Counted from the first letter of the stretch, positions 37,512-50,300 are shown. The stretch: 64,000 nucleotides of DNA from Osmia lignaria lignaria (GCF_051020975.1 NC_135041.1:9126256-9190255), one strand, 5' to 3'. The notes: generated from the letters alone by a model not told the origin. A program made the numbers and translations.

Positions 37512-38640
37512 ACCACCGATCAATCTCTCTGAACGCTCTCTTTCTCTAAATTTCGGAGATGATGGTTCTCGCGCGTACGGTTACTCGACGACGACGTCGC
37601 GTCGCGTACCATCGGTTCGTCGCCGTCCGACGAATCGTTCACCTCGATCACTGCGACAACGAAGACACGCGTCCGATGGTGAACCTAGGAGTGAGACACG
37701 AGATTCGTCATTCTAGTGCTTAACTTTCGAACGACGGTGACAGGGCCAACGTGACCCGCACCTTCGAAACGTGTAAAAAGGAAAATTTAGCAAATCATCA
37801 AGGATTCGGCTCCGTCATCCGAGGGTTAATATTATGGAAAAAGGTAAGATGGTATCAGTTGTGTCGCTTGTTCGATGATTTGGTTCGAATTATTAGTTTT
37901 ATTTAGATTCTTCAGCAAAGAAACAAAATTGAGCGATTATTTTGCTTTCTACTTTATTTCATTTGTTTATTCCTGTTGCCGCAGCAGAGAAAAATATTTC
38001 CTGAATATAAGATTGCTTTATCGAATCAAATTTCTTATTAAAGGTGTTTCCGACTACTAAAAGTTGTTGTCGATAGCGGGAAGATTAAACGAATGGAGTT
38101 CAGAAACCTGTTAAAGAAACGATGCAACAGGAGTTTAAAAAAAAAAGAAAAAAGAGAAAGGAAGAAGCGTTAACGAGCCTGCTTTAATTCGATTAATTAC
38201 TCTCTGGAAGTTCGCCAAATCTCACGAAACGAGCTGACACCACTGATCGCTACTTTCGCTGACCGAAAAACAACAGCACACCTGCGCTCAGAATTTACGA
38301 TTATCGTTCCCTTGATTCGACCGAAACAAATCCGAATGGAACTTTAATTTTCTCCACCCTTGGTGCTTTTCATCGACGATAATCGCAAGTTCTGTCGTCG
38401 TTCGACGTGACGGAAAACAAACATCTCCGCGAATCTCAACGAATCTTCGACTCGCTAATTATGTGGATGTCATAGACGTATACGCATGACCCGGGTCACA
38501 CAGGGTATATTATCCATCTGCTCACGACAGTGTACAAAAATCAAGATCACCTAAAACGTTCGTTAGACGATCCAACATGTGATTCTCACTCTATGTAAAA
38601 AGGAAATAAATGACTAATAAATGGCTAATAAATTGTTTTC
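37512..38640 (+). other. toy: Probable 3' UTR of toy
   Basis: No gene is seen here. Three AATAAA signals sit close together at 38605, 38616 and 38627, which would give a 3' UTR of about 1.3 kb. Earlier weaker signals are possible. Confidence 0.5.
38605..38632 (+). promoter_or_regulatory. toy: Cluster of three AATAAA polyadenylation signals
   Basis: AATAAA occurs at 38605-38610, 38616-38621 and 38627-38632, on the coding strand and downstream of toy. It is the first dense cluster after the stop codon. Confidence 0.5.
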
Positions 38641-41600
38641 CTTTTCGAATCGACAATTTGTAACGCTTTATCGAGCTCTCTCCTCGGCGCTTTCCTATAC
38701 GCATGACAGCCGTGAATCGCGTGGAAATTTCGAGGGATTCGAAGACAGGGTAGGCGGGTTCCCGCTGCAAATATTCTCGCGAGACTTTGGGGTGGCTGGC
38801 AGCCTTTGTAAGAGAGGGAAGCGCGGGGATTGATAGCTGCCTGGAGGGTGGCTTTTTTCGCTGGCCGGCCATCACGCTTATTCGCAGATATGGCGTCGAC
38901 TGACAACCTTCTTCGAACCTGAAACTTCGCTCTTCCTGAGTGCTCTGAACTTTTCTTTCCTCTGTTTAAGAATGACAAATTTGCCATAACTGTTTGCTTC
39001 GATATCACTCTAGATTTAACTCCTAATTATTTATTTCCAGCTACTGAGAAAATGAAAATTCATTCTAATAAATTTTGAACAATCATGAAAGAAAAATGAA
39101 GTGTTAATCGTTATCCAGTTGGATCGTCTTACGAACGGTGTTCAAGAGGCTGATGAATCCTCGCGTAATCCCATTAAAAGTCGACCCTCTTTCTCCCAGA
39201 CTTCACGAACGGTTCAAAGATAGCATGGCTTTTTAGAAAAGCGTGTTTCTCTCGAGCTTCGCCTCGGAACTGATTTTCCATCAGCTACTCTCGTAAACAC
39301 ACTCGCACGTTGTACATTTTCCCCGGCACACAGACGATCGTAACATCCTTTGGTCCAACCCGCGCGATTCTAGATTAAGACAATCCAAACCGTAGCTGGT
39401 AACGAAAGGAAATACTCTCGCGTCGATCGTCGTTTGACGAGAAATTTCCGTGGAACGCGACGTTTCCGCGTTTCTCATCCGAGACGTTGAGAATTAAAAG
39501 CGTCAGACTGCCGTTCGCGTCTTACGGAACAATGTAATCGTTGATTCAAATCGAGGAACAGTTTCGATTACGTCGCGACAATGATTGCCAAAAATAAATA
39601 ATTTGGTAACACGCAGGCTGTGCCTCTGTAACAGCCTCGTGACTAACGATCGAACCACGTTCCTTCGATCCTTTGTATAAAGACGATTGTAAAATAGCAT
39701 TTGTTACTCTCCTTAGCTTGTATTGTACATTAGAAAGAATATCGTCGACACGCTGGTGTATATACGTGTAGGTAATAAGCGAAGACGGTAATTTCGGCAC
39801 CGTTCGATCGTATCATTTCATAGAGATCGTACACTTGCAAACTCTCTTTGCCTGTATATTCGATGTTCTCCCTTGAACAACGTACTTACGAACAACTTTC
39901 ACACGACGTTTAACACTTCGACTGTTACGACGGAGATTTACAGAAACTTCAGTACAATCAATTTTATTTTTTAACGAATCTAATTTATTTTCTTTCGTAC
40001 GAATCATTTCGCAGTGAACGTGTTAAACGTGTGGCTCGAAAGTTGATACATTTATTCGCTCGTTCTTTCCAACACGGAGTCACTGTATGCCGCAAATATA
40101 TCGCACGTTTCGCGCGTAGTTTCGAAACGAATTTTTAAACGACCAATCACAACGAACAAATTCGAAACATGAATTTTGAAACGAAATCCACTGAAGCTGG
40201 TTTGATTCGCTCCACGGAAATTGTATCAACAATTTCACGATACTTAAAGGATTGAAAACAAAAAAAATCGTTCGAAATATCTTTTTCTACGGTGTGAATC
40301 CAGTTTAGCACGGTGACGAAACGAGGGTTCAAAGTTTTCAGGAAAATGAATTTCCACGGCATCCGACCACAAATACACGTACACCGAGTATCGCGAAGGT
40401 GGAAAAAATTATGGTACAGGGTAATTTGATATATATATATATATATATGCACTACCTCAGACAAGGCTTTTTACGCGATATAAAATTTCTAATTAATCGC
40501 ATTAGCGTTAAAAGGAAAGGGAAAAACGGAGGTGACGGAAGAACGCAAGCGCGACCGCGAAAACCACTCGAGATTTTCGTCGGTCGAGTTGCATGTAACG
40601 CAAACACATACACACAAAGTTGGGTCGACTCGTCCGTTTGACGCAGTTCTTCGCGCGATAACGACCCCTGTATGAAAAGCGACGCGTGCTTCTCCCTCTG
40701 TTTTTCCCTCGGTTTGTTTCGTTTGACTACTCGCGCGCGACTCGTGCCCGCTGTTGTAGTCGATTAAACTCGGTCGCTGATTCGTACCTGATTCGAGAAA
40801 CACGGCGTTTAAATCGGTGACTCCGATCCACTGAATCTCCCTCTCCTCTGTAGCAACCTGTCTATCCGTCATTCAACAGCTTTGTCGTCCCAGGACTCTT
40901 TGGACGCGTACAGACACGTGTTACCTTACATTGTAACATATGCCGCATACTGTAACATATAATTGATTGTTTCGACTGTTCGTAAATGAAGCATAAGTGG
41001 ATGAAATGAAATTTACGTTAATAGGTGTCTGTACGCGGTTTTAGATCACGCTTCTTTCCCCTCTTACGCCATGCGTACACATCCAGTCACAGCCATAACG
41101 TATATGAGTGTTACAGACAGCCAAGCAACCGTTTAATTAGATTTCGCGATTCGATCGCCGGTACACAGTTCGGAATGAGTTTTCGCGAATGAATGCTGAC
41201 CAATCGCGTAAGGTCGCAGTGTAGATAAACAAACCATAACGATTTGTCCGCAATCGATAGGGTAATTAACGAACGATTGCGCGGAGTCCTGGTTTCCCGG
41301 AGACAAGACGGATGCATGGAAGAAAGAACGATGCGTTAATAAACGATGCTCGCCTCTTTCGCGAACCGTTGTCCCCTGACACGACAACGTTTCCTTGCGA
41401 CGTCGACACCCGACAGCTGGTGTACCAATTCGTCTGAACGTTTTCTACGACGAACAGGAGAATTGTACTTGTACATTAGTAAATTTATATTTTTGGATGA
41501 ACATGGGAAAAAAAAAGAACAATGCAACCACGTGGACGAACGTACCGCAATTAGAAGAAGAAATCTTTCGCGGATCCATACGAGCACACCATTTTGGCTT

Positions 41601-42221
41601 GCCACCATTTTGACTCTCCGTTGTCGAGAGGGTCTCGACATCGAGGTCGAATCCGCATAACGTGCCACTTCCGCGTTGACACCATCGTCGAGAACCAAAA
41701 ATAATTCTCCTTTCAAGGCATGCTTCAAAATTCGCTTACTAATTTTTTTTCTTTCTTTGCAAACAATCGTTTCATTTCTATCGACTTCATTTGCGCACAA
41801 TTCAGTCCGGGTATCTATCCAGGTTTTGCAATATTTTTCAGATATCATTTGATGACTTTATGCTTTAAAATTGTTGACAATTTTCCATATCGACCCGTGA
41901 CGCGGAAGTGGTTACGCAAGTTTTCTTATTATCTGTAATAATAATACTAATAACGAATACAGTGTATGAGTATTAACAAATTTATTAATGAAAATAATAT
42001 ATTATTGCGATAGTAATCTACGTAAGTGTTGTGAATAATGAAGATAATATTGTTGCTGTGATTATCTTTAAGATTGTAAGTAGTAGGATATAGAACCACT
42101 GTTAGGTGTCACTGTCTCGATTCAATAAATGTTATTTCATTTTAATGACAATGCAAGATATCTGGATTCGTTCATAATAAAAACACCCTCGTAGTTCCTT
42201 TATCTATATGTGGTGCATACA
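38641..42221. other. Spacer between the convergent toy and TM7SF3 genes
   Basis: This 3.6-kb spacer shows no recognisable coding or RNA gene. The longest frame, about 170 codons on the minus strand at 41336-41848, has no recognisable family features. An (AT)10 run lies at 40429-40448. Confidence 0.65.
40429..40448. repeat. (AT)10 microsatellite
   Basis: This is a perfect AT dinucleotide run in the spacer downstream of toy. Confidence 0.9.
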
Positions 42222-42227
42222 TTTATT
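42222..42227 (-). promoter_or_regulatory. TM7SF3: TM7SF3 polyadenylation signal
   Basis: TTTATT on the plus strand reads AATAAA on the minus strand, about 45 nt past the TM7SF3 stop codon. Confidence 0.6.
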
Positions 42228-42271
42228 TTAAACTTATATAAAACAGAGATTGGTTAAGGTAAATGTAATAT

Positions 42272-42510
42272 TTACATATGTAAATATGTTGAATGTTTTC
42301 TGCCTCTATGGCTGCCACGATAGCCATGATAACTCTGACTAAAACTATTTAAAGTTGGTATGCTAGGTGCACTAGGCGCGGTAGGCTCGCCAAGTAAATG
42401 TGTTGTTTCCTCTGATTCCACATTTGAAGGCTGACATAAAATAGGCACTGAGAAACCCTTTAAACAACGCCAAATCGCTAGTAAAGTCCATAATACAATT
42501 AATGTTATGT
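42272..42510 (-). CDS. TM7SF3: TM7SF3 exon 8, last membrane helix and cytosolic tail
   Basis: The acceptor (ttttcag on the minus strand) is at 42511. The exon encodes DITLIVLWTLLAIWRC and then a Ser/Thr/Pro- and Glu-rich tail ending in HSTYLHM and TAA (42272-42274). The tail includes EETTHLLGE, an acidic dileucine-like trafficking motif. Confidence 0.93.
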
Positions 42511-45500
42511 CTGAAAATATAATGATGTTTCAGAAACCGTGAACGGTCATAAAATTATTTAAATATCATAACTAGTGAATTATCACAAGCGGTACCTTTG
42601 GATTGAACCGGAGGCTGGATAATGGCAAATCTGAAGTCAGAAACGGTACATCTTCGCGCAATATTTATGATGATGTATTTCAGAGCAGATCCAGTATAAT
42701 AATCGAACGGTAAGATTATCATATAGGATCCAATTATGGCACAGCTCAGAAGGCCACGGGTGCACGAGTATAATATTAGTTTGATTATAGAAACGCTAAC
42801 AGCAATAGTCGCAAACAATGCCCAAAAGGCTCCATCGCTTTGCGTGATTATAAAGGATTCTGAAAAAAAAATTTTAAGAAAATATCATGTCGCGTATCTT
42901 TTGTTGCTAAATAAATTTGCCATTAAATAACAAAAGAAAGAAACAAGCTTAGCCGATGTAGTTTCATCGAAAATTAATTTATCGTTAAGAGTTACCCCGC
43001 GTATGTACGAGCCCTCGTGCCTCTGTTGAGCGCACCAGGTTACATAAACCACGAGAACGTAATCAAACTATGCGAAAGACGCGACAGACAGCGAGTAGAG
43101 GGTGACCAAGTCGATCATCTGTCGACAGGGTAGATCGGGCCGATACTCTGTGCAGTTACGCATGCATAGACCATGTAATCTAAATAGGTCCCGAAGCTAA
43201 ATAAATACGGGGACACAATTAGGTAAATGTGAATCTTCCAAGCTGGTTAGATCGCTTCGTGGGAGTTCGTGCAGGGGTTGGGGTTGGGAACAGTATACAA
43301 ACGAGGAGTTTCTTTTCGTGTGCGTGACATATACGTGTGAGGGTGGTTGCCGCGTTATGGTGAGAAAGGTAGGAGGCAACGCGAATGCCCGTTGCTGTGC
43401 TCTACTGCATGGGGGGATTCGGCAAGCGAACTTTCCACATGAGCGAACAACATTGATAAAAGCTACAGGGGGACTCTCTGACCGTGCTTCATCCCTTCGC
43501 CAAACTCGAACTAACTTCGGGGGCGGTCGGCTCTGTCTCCCTTTTCTTTTCGCGTTACTCCTCTCTCCGCTTTTAAGCCGGCTTTCATTATTTTCCTATA
43601 ATTTACTACAGCCCCTCTCTCTTTCCCCGGTCACGCATATAGAATTGCTTTATTTCCAGACACGCGTTCGCTAACGTTTCTTTCTTCCGTCTTACACGGA
43701 TGTACCTGGGAAATGGAAATAGGCGACACAACCGAAAAACGATCCCAATGTGAGCACAAGCAATAGTCTGAAGACTAGAAAGTGTTGGCACAATCCATAC
43801 ACCGCTGCTATCACCAAGCCTATCACCCAACCGGCCGTAATGCTTTCTGAAACAAATGATACATATTCATAAGATGAACGTATTACCTTTACGGTACTGT
43901 TTAACATGCCCGGGATTAAGTATCTTATTTTTCTTTTACGAATCTGACTCTTGTTCTTAACGCATTACCTTATGCGCTATCATTTTATAATAAAAGTATG
44001 CTAAAAAAATAATTTATATAATGTGTTTTATAATAAAATATGACATTGCCTGTAATGTGTTAACAACAAAAGAGTAATGAAAACGAAGATTACGCGCTTA
44101 CGTCCTGCGGCGATGTAACCGATTATCGTTGCAGTAAAGAATACCGGTACTGTTTTGTCGACTATAGGACATTTGTGCCCGCAGAAAACCGAAAACAGCC
44201 CTATGAAGAAACAGCAGGCGCAGACGAATTTCGAGTACGAATCATCTGAAAGAATTTTATCCGTCAGTTTAACGATCGTTTCGATACTTATGTAACGTGA
44301 AACATACTCAGAACTTGGCACGATTCTGGATCTCCTACAGGATTGCAGCCGTACGATAATGCTGGAACGTAAGCGGCGGAATATTTACCATAATTGGCCA
44401 CTGCGACGTAAACCGAGCCAGTTCCGGTGTACGCGTTGAAAATTCGTCTCATCGGATTAGAAAGAACCGAACTCGTTATCTATTGCGAAATATTCTTCGT
44501 TGATTATACAAATGTATAGATATAAAAAAAATATTACAAAATGGTAATTGATCGCAATATACAAAAACAAAGCCTACTTGATTTATTTGAACTTTCATTG
44601 TCTTTTTTTTTTTTTATGATCATAAGTACAATTTGCGAATAGAGGAAAAATGGTGAAGTATACCTCCTGACCATGTTCCTTAATGCTGCTTGCGGTCAAC
44701 ATACTCGTGATGTACGAGAAATAAGTTTCAACAGATCTGTCCTGCTCAGGTAAAAATACCTGATACATTTCAAGTGTGACTGGACTTTTCTCACAGGTTT
44801 GTGCCGTGCCATTGATTAAGGGTAAGGAGGCTGCTTGCACGTCGACTACTATCATAGTGTCCGATGTAAGCACTTTTGCGTATGGTGCAATTTCGGTTTC
44901 GAACTCCATGTTGCATCCACCCGGTATGGGTGCTATAGTGAGAACAATTAACTAATGGACGAGGTTGCTCTGTTCTCTACTGATAGGAAATTTATTCACA
45001 CGGGTTTGGAATTTATCCAGGATATATAAGGTATTTTGGAGGTAACATTTAAGTGGACGTTCAGGTGATATTTATTCGAAATTATCCGCGCTCTTGTTCA
45101 TACGTTCATTCATAGATTTTCTATTTCGTTTGACAGCGAGAATGTATTCGTACGATCTTTATCCTAAATAGGATAACTTTGGAAGTTGATTATAGGAATT
45201 ACATCGATTAAATATTTTCGAAATCTTAAGTGGTAGATAAACACTGAAGTTTGATAAGTTACAGGATGCGGGGGTGATTGTTGCATGATAAGATGAGTTT
45301 ATTTTTATCGCTGATATGAAATTATCTAAATATCGACCTTCTTTATGAATGAAAATTAACAGACAAGAATCATCCAGAGATGTCATCGAAACAAATATTA
45401 AGCGTCTAATTCGAAAGTTCGTAAAGTCAAAGGAGAAAATCGTAAGACTTTATTTTAAAGTGAAATTCTGACAAAAAATATAAACGTACCGGAGTGAATA

Positions 45501-46828
45501 CTCGCACATTAAATAGTAATTCAATAAATTAATTTAATTTCTATTAAAATTCAATAAATAGTCATTCATTTTGCCTATATTTCCGAATTGTATTCATTAA
45601 TTATATTTAAAATATATGATTTACGTAAAAATAATTAGTACTCACCTTTATCATTGTAACCCATAATAACAAGCATGGCCTTTATAGCATAACTTTCCTC
45701 ATTTTTGAAGAACAATGTTGATACTTTATTAAAAGTGGACTTGACGTAAAGGCCAATGTTTGATCCATATATGCTTGTTTTATAATTTGCATCATAAGAT
45801 AATGTAACTGGATGCAGGTGAGCATGAATTTGAACAATGTAAAATGCAATATTGGAAGAAATGTTTGTTATACTCAAAGTTACATTACTACTGGGTGAAA
45901 TGTATATTTGTTTGATGTATGGTATACTGTCACGTAGATTACGTAGATTTATCTCTAACACACTGTCATCTGTAAAATGTATTGTACATTACTTTCAAAT
46001 ATGTCATAAAATTAGTGTTGGCAATGATACATTCTATAACATTTAGATAATGTTACAAGATGTGCAAATCAGAAGTACTATACCATTAACCAATTAATAA
46101 TGAAACAATTAAGATATTATATTGATTAGTAATAGACATTAAGTATATGAAAATGATATAATAAGTATGAAATGTGACTTGAAAATATTTAAGGAGACAT
46201 ATATAATACATTTTTATAAATTAATTTATATTTATAACCATCCTTCTTCATATTTATACAGTTATATATTTATCTTATGTTTGACCTTATTCCTAACAAG
46301 ATACAAAATTTCAAATGTATGGTACACATACCACAAGGTGACCTTTAGAATTAAATAAATTCATACCTGATAAATTCAAAGTTCATAAGTTAGAAATTGA
46401 TGTAAAAACCTTTGCAATAAAATTTTAACACAATTTATCATAAAATATCATTATATAATATATTAGAGTGAATAGAATTCAAATTCACATGAAACTTAAA
46501 ATAGTTCATATCAAATACAAATGATTACAATAGATAAATAAACAAAAGCAACGCGAATAAAATTCCATTTCTGAATAATTTGAAACAAATACAAAACGAT
46601 AGGTACATAACACTATTCAGATTGGCTTGTTCCATAACAGAAATCGGTTGCGTTTAAAATTAAACTACCACAGTATACGTTTACAGGAAAATAAATATCG
46701 TCAGAACGCGTATCGGTGTTTGAGGTTATGTGCTTACCATCGTAAACTTCTAATTTTTTCACCGCAGCTACGCAGTTAGCCAGTAGTAATAGAAAAATTA
46801 GTAGCTTTCTGACAAAACTGCGGTTCAT
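42272..46828 (-). CDS. TM7SF3: Seven-transmembrane protein TM7SF3 (whole gene, eight coding exons)
   Basis: The gene joins, on the minus strand, 46738-46828, 45646-45969, 44664-44932, 44479-44308, 44245-44102, 43846-43706, 42859-42596 and 42510-42272. The product is 547 residues, against about 570 in human TM7SF3, and all phases agree. A signal peptide covers residues 1-22. A lumenal or extracellular half follows, with several N-glycosylation sequons and the family motifs SSNIxFxIxQIH, PxPGGCNMEF and YQxFLPExD. Seven hydrophobic segments lie at about 291-309, 316-332, 337-353, 356-376, 391-412, 416-437 and 469-486. CGHK after the first and SDGAFW, IIGSY and the final membrane segment match the human protein. 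TM7SF3 has been linked to cell survival under stress in mammals; its insect role is not clear. It is not a classical GPCR by sequence. Confidence 0.94.
42596..42859 (-). CDS. TM7SF3: TM7SF3 exon 7
   Basis: It encodes ESFIITQSDGAFWALFATIA, two membrane segments including AIIGSYMIILPFDYY, and ends near IIQPPVQSK. It is flanked by tttcag and gtaccg (minus strand), in phase 1. Confidence 0.94.
42860..43705 (-). other. TM7SF3 intron 6
   Basis: This 846-nt intron is the only sizeable gap within the membrane half of the gene. It includes a GC-rich part near 43320-43560, and no other gene was recognised. Confidence 0.88.
43706..43846 (-). CDS. TM7SF3: TM7SF3 exon 6, third and fourth membrane segments
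   Basis: It encodes SITAGWVIGLVIAAVYGLCQ and then FRLLLVLTLGSFFGCVAYFH. The acceptor is tttcag and the donor gtacat on the minus strand, phase 1. Confidence 0.93.
44102..44245 (-). CDS. TM7SF3: TM7SF3 exon 5, first and second membrane segments
   Basis: It encodes DSYSKFVCACCFFIGLFSVF then CGHKC and PVFFTATIIGYIAAG. The exon is bounded by ctttcag and gtaagc on the minus strand, phase 1. The SK...F...CGH pattern aligns with the human protein at its first helix. Confidence 0.93.
44308..44479 (-). CDS. TM7SF3: TM7SF3 exon 4, end of the lumenal half
   Basis: It starts ITSSVLSNPMRR and contains YSAAYVPALSYGCNP and ESCQVL, matching human SAAYIPAHTYAC and SCASL. The donor gtatgt (minus strand) is phase 1, and a 62-nt intron separates it from exon 5. 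Confidence 0.93.
44664..44932 (-). CDS. TM7SF3: TM7SF3 exon 3, lumenal half
   Basis: It encodes IPGGCNMEFETEIAPYAKVL and later YQVFLPEQD, both conserved with the vertebrate protein. It is bounded by ctatag and gtatac on the minus strand. It ends in phase 0 after HGQE. Confidence 0.93.
44933..45645 (-). other. TM7SF3 intron 2
   Basis: This 713-nt AT-rich phase 1 intron shows nothing else. Confidence 0.9.
45646..45969 (-). CDS. TM7SF3: TM7SF3 exon 2, lumenal half
   Basis: It encodes DSVLEINLRNLRDSIPYIKQ and then NVTLSITNISSNIAFYIVQI, with clustered N-glycosylation sequons. It is bounded by ttttacag and gtgagt on the minus strand, phase 1 at both ends. Confidence 0.93.
45970..46737 (-). other. 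TM7SF3 intron 1
   Basis: This 768-nt AT-rich intron follows the signal-peptide exon. If it were not spliced, the frame would run on 41 codons and stop at 46613, giving a short secreted peptide. The strong donor gtaagc at 46737 argues for splicing. Confidence 0.85.
46738..46828 (-). CDS. TM7SF3: TM7SF3 exon 1, signal peptide
   Basis: It encodes MNRSFVRKLLIFLLLLANCV and then AAVKKLEVYD. A basic start and a Leu-rich core followed by a small-residue cleavage region form a typical signal peptide. The donor gtaagc is phase 1. Confidence 0.92.
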
Positions 46829-47212
46829 GCTGATCAGAGTTACGAGCCGCGTGACACACTTATTCGATTAAATTGCCGCAAAGCCGAGTCGGCGTGAAGC
46901 TACGGAAAATCAGTACGGCGCAACAGCTGGTAGTTAACAGTCGGCTACATGCCTGAGCACGCTATACTTCGAGTCTCGACCGCGTTGTGCTCTATCCTGC
47001 TTGGGAGCATCGAAACGTCACTATCCTGGTCATTCCCCTTCTCTATCTCGCTGCCGTGTTTAGCCCGTGCTTCGCGAAATGATCGCGAGGTGGAGGCGCA
47101 GTCGGGCCAAGATGGCCACGCTGGATCAATGAAACGCGAGTAATCATAGTAAAAACAGAAATTGACAAGTGTGCAAGTGAACACCAGACTTTGATTACAG
47201 TGTAAATGGACC
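46829..47212. promoter_or_regulatory. Shared divergent promoter of TM7SF3 and ANKS1
   Basis: The two start codons face away from each other with only 384 bp between them, so both 5' UTRs and both core promoters must fit here unless extra 5' exons exist. No TATA box is obvious. A CCAAGATGGCC word at 47107-47117 resembles the YY1/Pho-type motif common at TATA-less insect and vertebrate promoters. Two tiny upstream open frames precede the ANKS1 start. Confidence 0.65.
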
Positions 47213-47316
47213 ATGGGGAAGGATCAGGAGCTGCTAGAGGCAGCGAGAAGCGGAAATGTCACCGTGGTCGAGAAGATTTTGGGTCAACGAGCGAAGAGGA
47301 GTGGTCCACTGGCAAG
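47213..47316 (+). CDS. ANKS1A: ANKS1 exon 1
   Basis: It encodes MGKDQELLEAARSGNVTVVE and then KILGQRAKRSGPLA, the first helical half-repeat. I end it at AAG|gtgggt, phase 2, giving PLASLRRGPGANVQD after splicing. A second in-frame donor (gtaagc at 47329) would add four residues; see findings. Confidence 0.88.
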
Positions 47317-50300
47317 GTGGGTGTCACCGTAAGCAGACTTTGCATTTCCCCGTTTCTTTTCCCTTTCTCGCATCCTATTTCACGCTCGTTTCGATAGCTA
47401 TGATTTCATAACCTTTGTCTCCTTTCGATTATACGAAAAACGAACTGGTTGTCTGTCAATTCGTCGATTGGTCCAGTTACATAGGTTGTCCACGTTCGTT
47501 CTTGAATCGCGAGGGCAGCCGATTTCTGTTTCGTTGATAAAAGTGTTTATACGGTATTGACTGCCGTTCAGATTGGTCCCTTTCATCTCGTTTCCGAGCA
47601 CTTCCGCGTTGGCTTGATTAACTGGCTACGGATAACCGTGTTTTAAGCATAAACCGAATCGAACGAGTCATTACGCGTACCGGTACCTGCGTTAAATTAC
47701 CTACGCTCGATTGATCGCTACATTTTTGCAATTAATTCCGTCAGTTTGCCAGTTTCCGAGATACTGGATGCGTGTTCGCCGTTTGTACCGTTAATAGCAC
47801 GAATCGTTCCATTGAATAGTTTTCATATTAATTAAGCAAAAGAATGTTGTTTTAAGCATGATAAATCATTCAATGTTATTCAATTCTCCTATATTTTGCC
47901 TGTACGTAAATATATATTTTTTATTCATGAACCATTTTTAATAGACACTCAATTCCACCTTCTCTAACCGGGTACATAATTGGATTCACGATACCCGTTT
48001 CATAAAACTTACCAACCGATGTGTTCTTCAACTTAGTTTGCCTATTATAATCAGCAATCTCATTTTTTGTTAATATACATTGCATAATTTTTGCGTGAAA
48101 ATAAAGCTCGCCGAGCGTAATTTTCCGAGCGTAATCAGTTTTACTCTGAATATCTATAGGGAACACGTCCGTACATGTGTATGCGCATTATTGTCGAGCG
48201 ATTATTCATGATTTTACCGTGACCATGAATCACCCTGCCTTGCATACGATATATGACGAAGATGCGTTGATATGGACACGCAACGATCCCACTATCAATT
48301 ATTGAAATTTCTGCTCAACGTTTCAGCGGGACACGTTTAACCCGTGTTCGATGCACGTCTCGTAGCCGTGTCGTGTTTTACGTGTCTCTTTTAGACGCGT
48401 TTTAACGCAGCAGCCGTTTAATTGAATTCCCTCTGATAACCGATGAAAAATGAACGGGTCTCTGGTAGAGGCACGTAACGTCTTCACGACTTATCGGGTC
48501 CTGCTATTTTCTATTTATGGAAGCAGATAAAGAGGCTTATTTGGTGGGTAGCTATTTATTTTCAAGGGTCAACGATAAACCACTCTTGGACCTGATAAAT
48601 CGTCGAAGACGACTTACAACCGAGACTGTGATACTTTTTTTTTTTTTAATTCCAATCTATTCTCTCAAAGAAGATATCCCTGTAAAACGTGAAATTAAAA
48701 TTTACGTAACATTCTGTTACAACGTTTTGTATAAAAAACATAGTACTTAAACTGATAATTTAATCATTATCTACAGCGTGCGAGAACAGAGACTTCCGTG
48801 TTTCAACTCCAGTTCCAGAGCGTAAAAACTATCAGCCTAATAACTGAGTCATCCTTCCGAGTTAGCGTGGTTCTGTCTAAAAAAGTATCATTTGCATGCA
48901 CGCATGTGCGCGGTAACAGCTTGAATCTATTCCACGTAACTTGTGGATCAATTCTCAGAGAAGATGATTGCTTGATAGAGTAACTCGAGGAATCTGCGCG
49001 CATCGAATTTAAACGAACGCGCGTCTCGACTCGATCGATAATCGTGTTGACCGTTCGAAACGGATCGATAATGCGGTACGGTAGGCGATTGATGGAAACG
49101 CTCGATCGTCCGGTGGCTTCTTTATTGACCCAGTCCCGCGAACTTGTCGACAAAGACGACTTTGTCGACGCCTCTCACGCTTCCATTAATTAAGTCACAC
49201 CGGGTCGGATCGAGTCGGTTCGGAACGGGACGAATAGCTGCGCCGTTTGTTTTCGAGAGGGTTTGATGCTTGTGTGCCCGTGCATCGAGTGCATTCACGC
49301 ATTTTAACACTGATTATCGTTCACCAGTAAAAACTGTCGAATAAAGAGAGAGGGAAAGAATAAGCGAAAGGGTGTTCGAGGCATAGGGTGCAACAGATGT
49401 AATTATGCGAATTGTATCTGTAATAATATCAAATGATTTCTGTTTGCAGTAAGGCAAATTTCAGCTTCTATTGATATCGAATAATGGCTTTTGTTCTTTC
49501 TTGTAATTATCAAGGAGACAGATCGGTTAATTACTTGAACCGCAGCCTGCAGAAATGAAGAGAGGTGGCAAGAAGCGTTTTTCTCCCCATCCCTTTCGGT
49601 GCGAGCGAGTCGGGTTTGAGCACACGACAGATCCTAAATGTATCACGAGTAACCAGCTCCTCTTCTAACAAATTGCCTCTTTTACTCGTCACCAACCGTG
49701 CAACTTGTCCATAACTACAAAAGCATGCCCGCGGCAACTTTCAACCACCGATGCTCTTTACTCTCTTCTGCTCTCCTGCTCGTCTCTCGTCACCGAGGCC
49801 TCGAGATCGGCTCGTTTCGTCCTCTTCCACCAGCGTCAAAACTCTTGCTCTGTTCTCGTCGAGAGATCACAGGGAAGCAATATAAAACGACCACAGCAGC
49901 CAGCGGAGGGAAGAAATATTTTGCGATGCTAATCGCGAACTGGATGCTCGCCACTTTTCGTGTACCATTGCCCGCGAATGCGTTTATCCTTTGTTTGCGC
50001 GACGTGTTGACTTTCGGTCGGGCAATAATTTTAATCACGATCCTCGCGGGGTTACGAGAAAGGGCCCCTCTCATCTGAAAACGTCGCCTACGGCGTTCCG
50101 TGCTCCCGTGGACCAGAACTTTTAACGTCATCGGCTCACTATGATAACTTCGTCCTCTCTCTTTGATGTCCCCTGGGTACCGGCGGGCCCGTACCAATCT
50201 CCCTGAAAAAGAAGAATTCATTTTTTAATTTAAACTCCAGCATTCGTCGAAGTTCACGGTCGACACTACTCGGCTAATAATTCTTTCCCCTTTTTTGTTA

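Noticed and set aside
37180..37523. Minus-strand frames across the last toy exon
   Set aside because: They overlap a well-supported exon and show only Gly/Trp/Arg-rich composition.
46613..46737. Unspliced continuation of the TM7SF3 first exon as a small secreted protein
   Set aside because: A strong gtaagc donor at 46737 joins in phase 1 to exon 2 and restores the family sequence; the extra codons match nothing.
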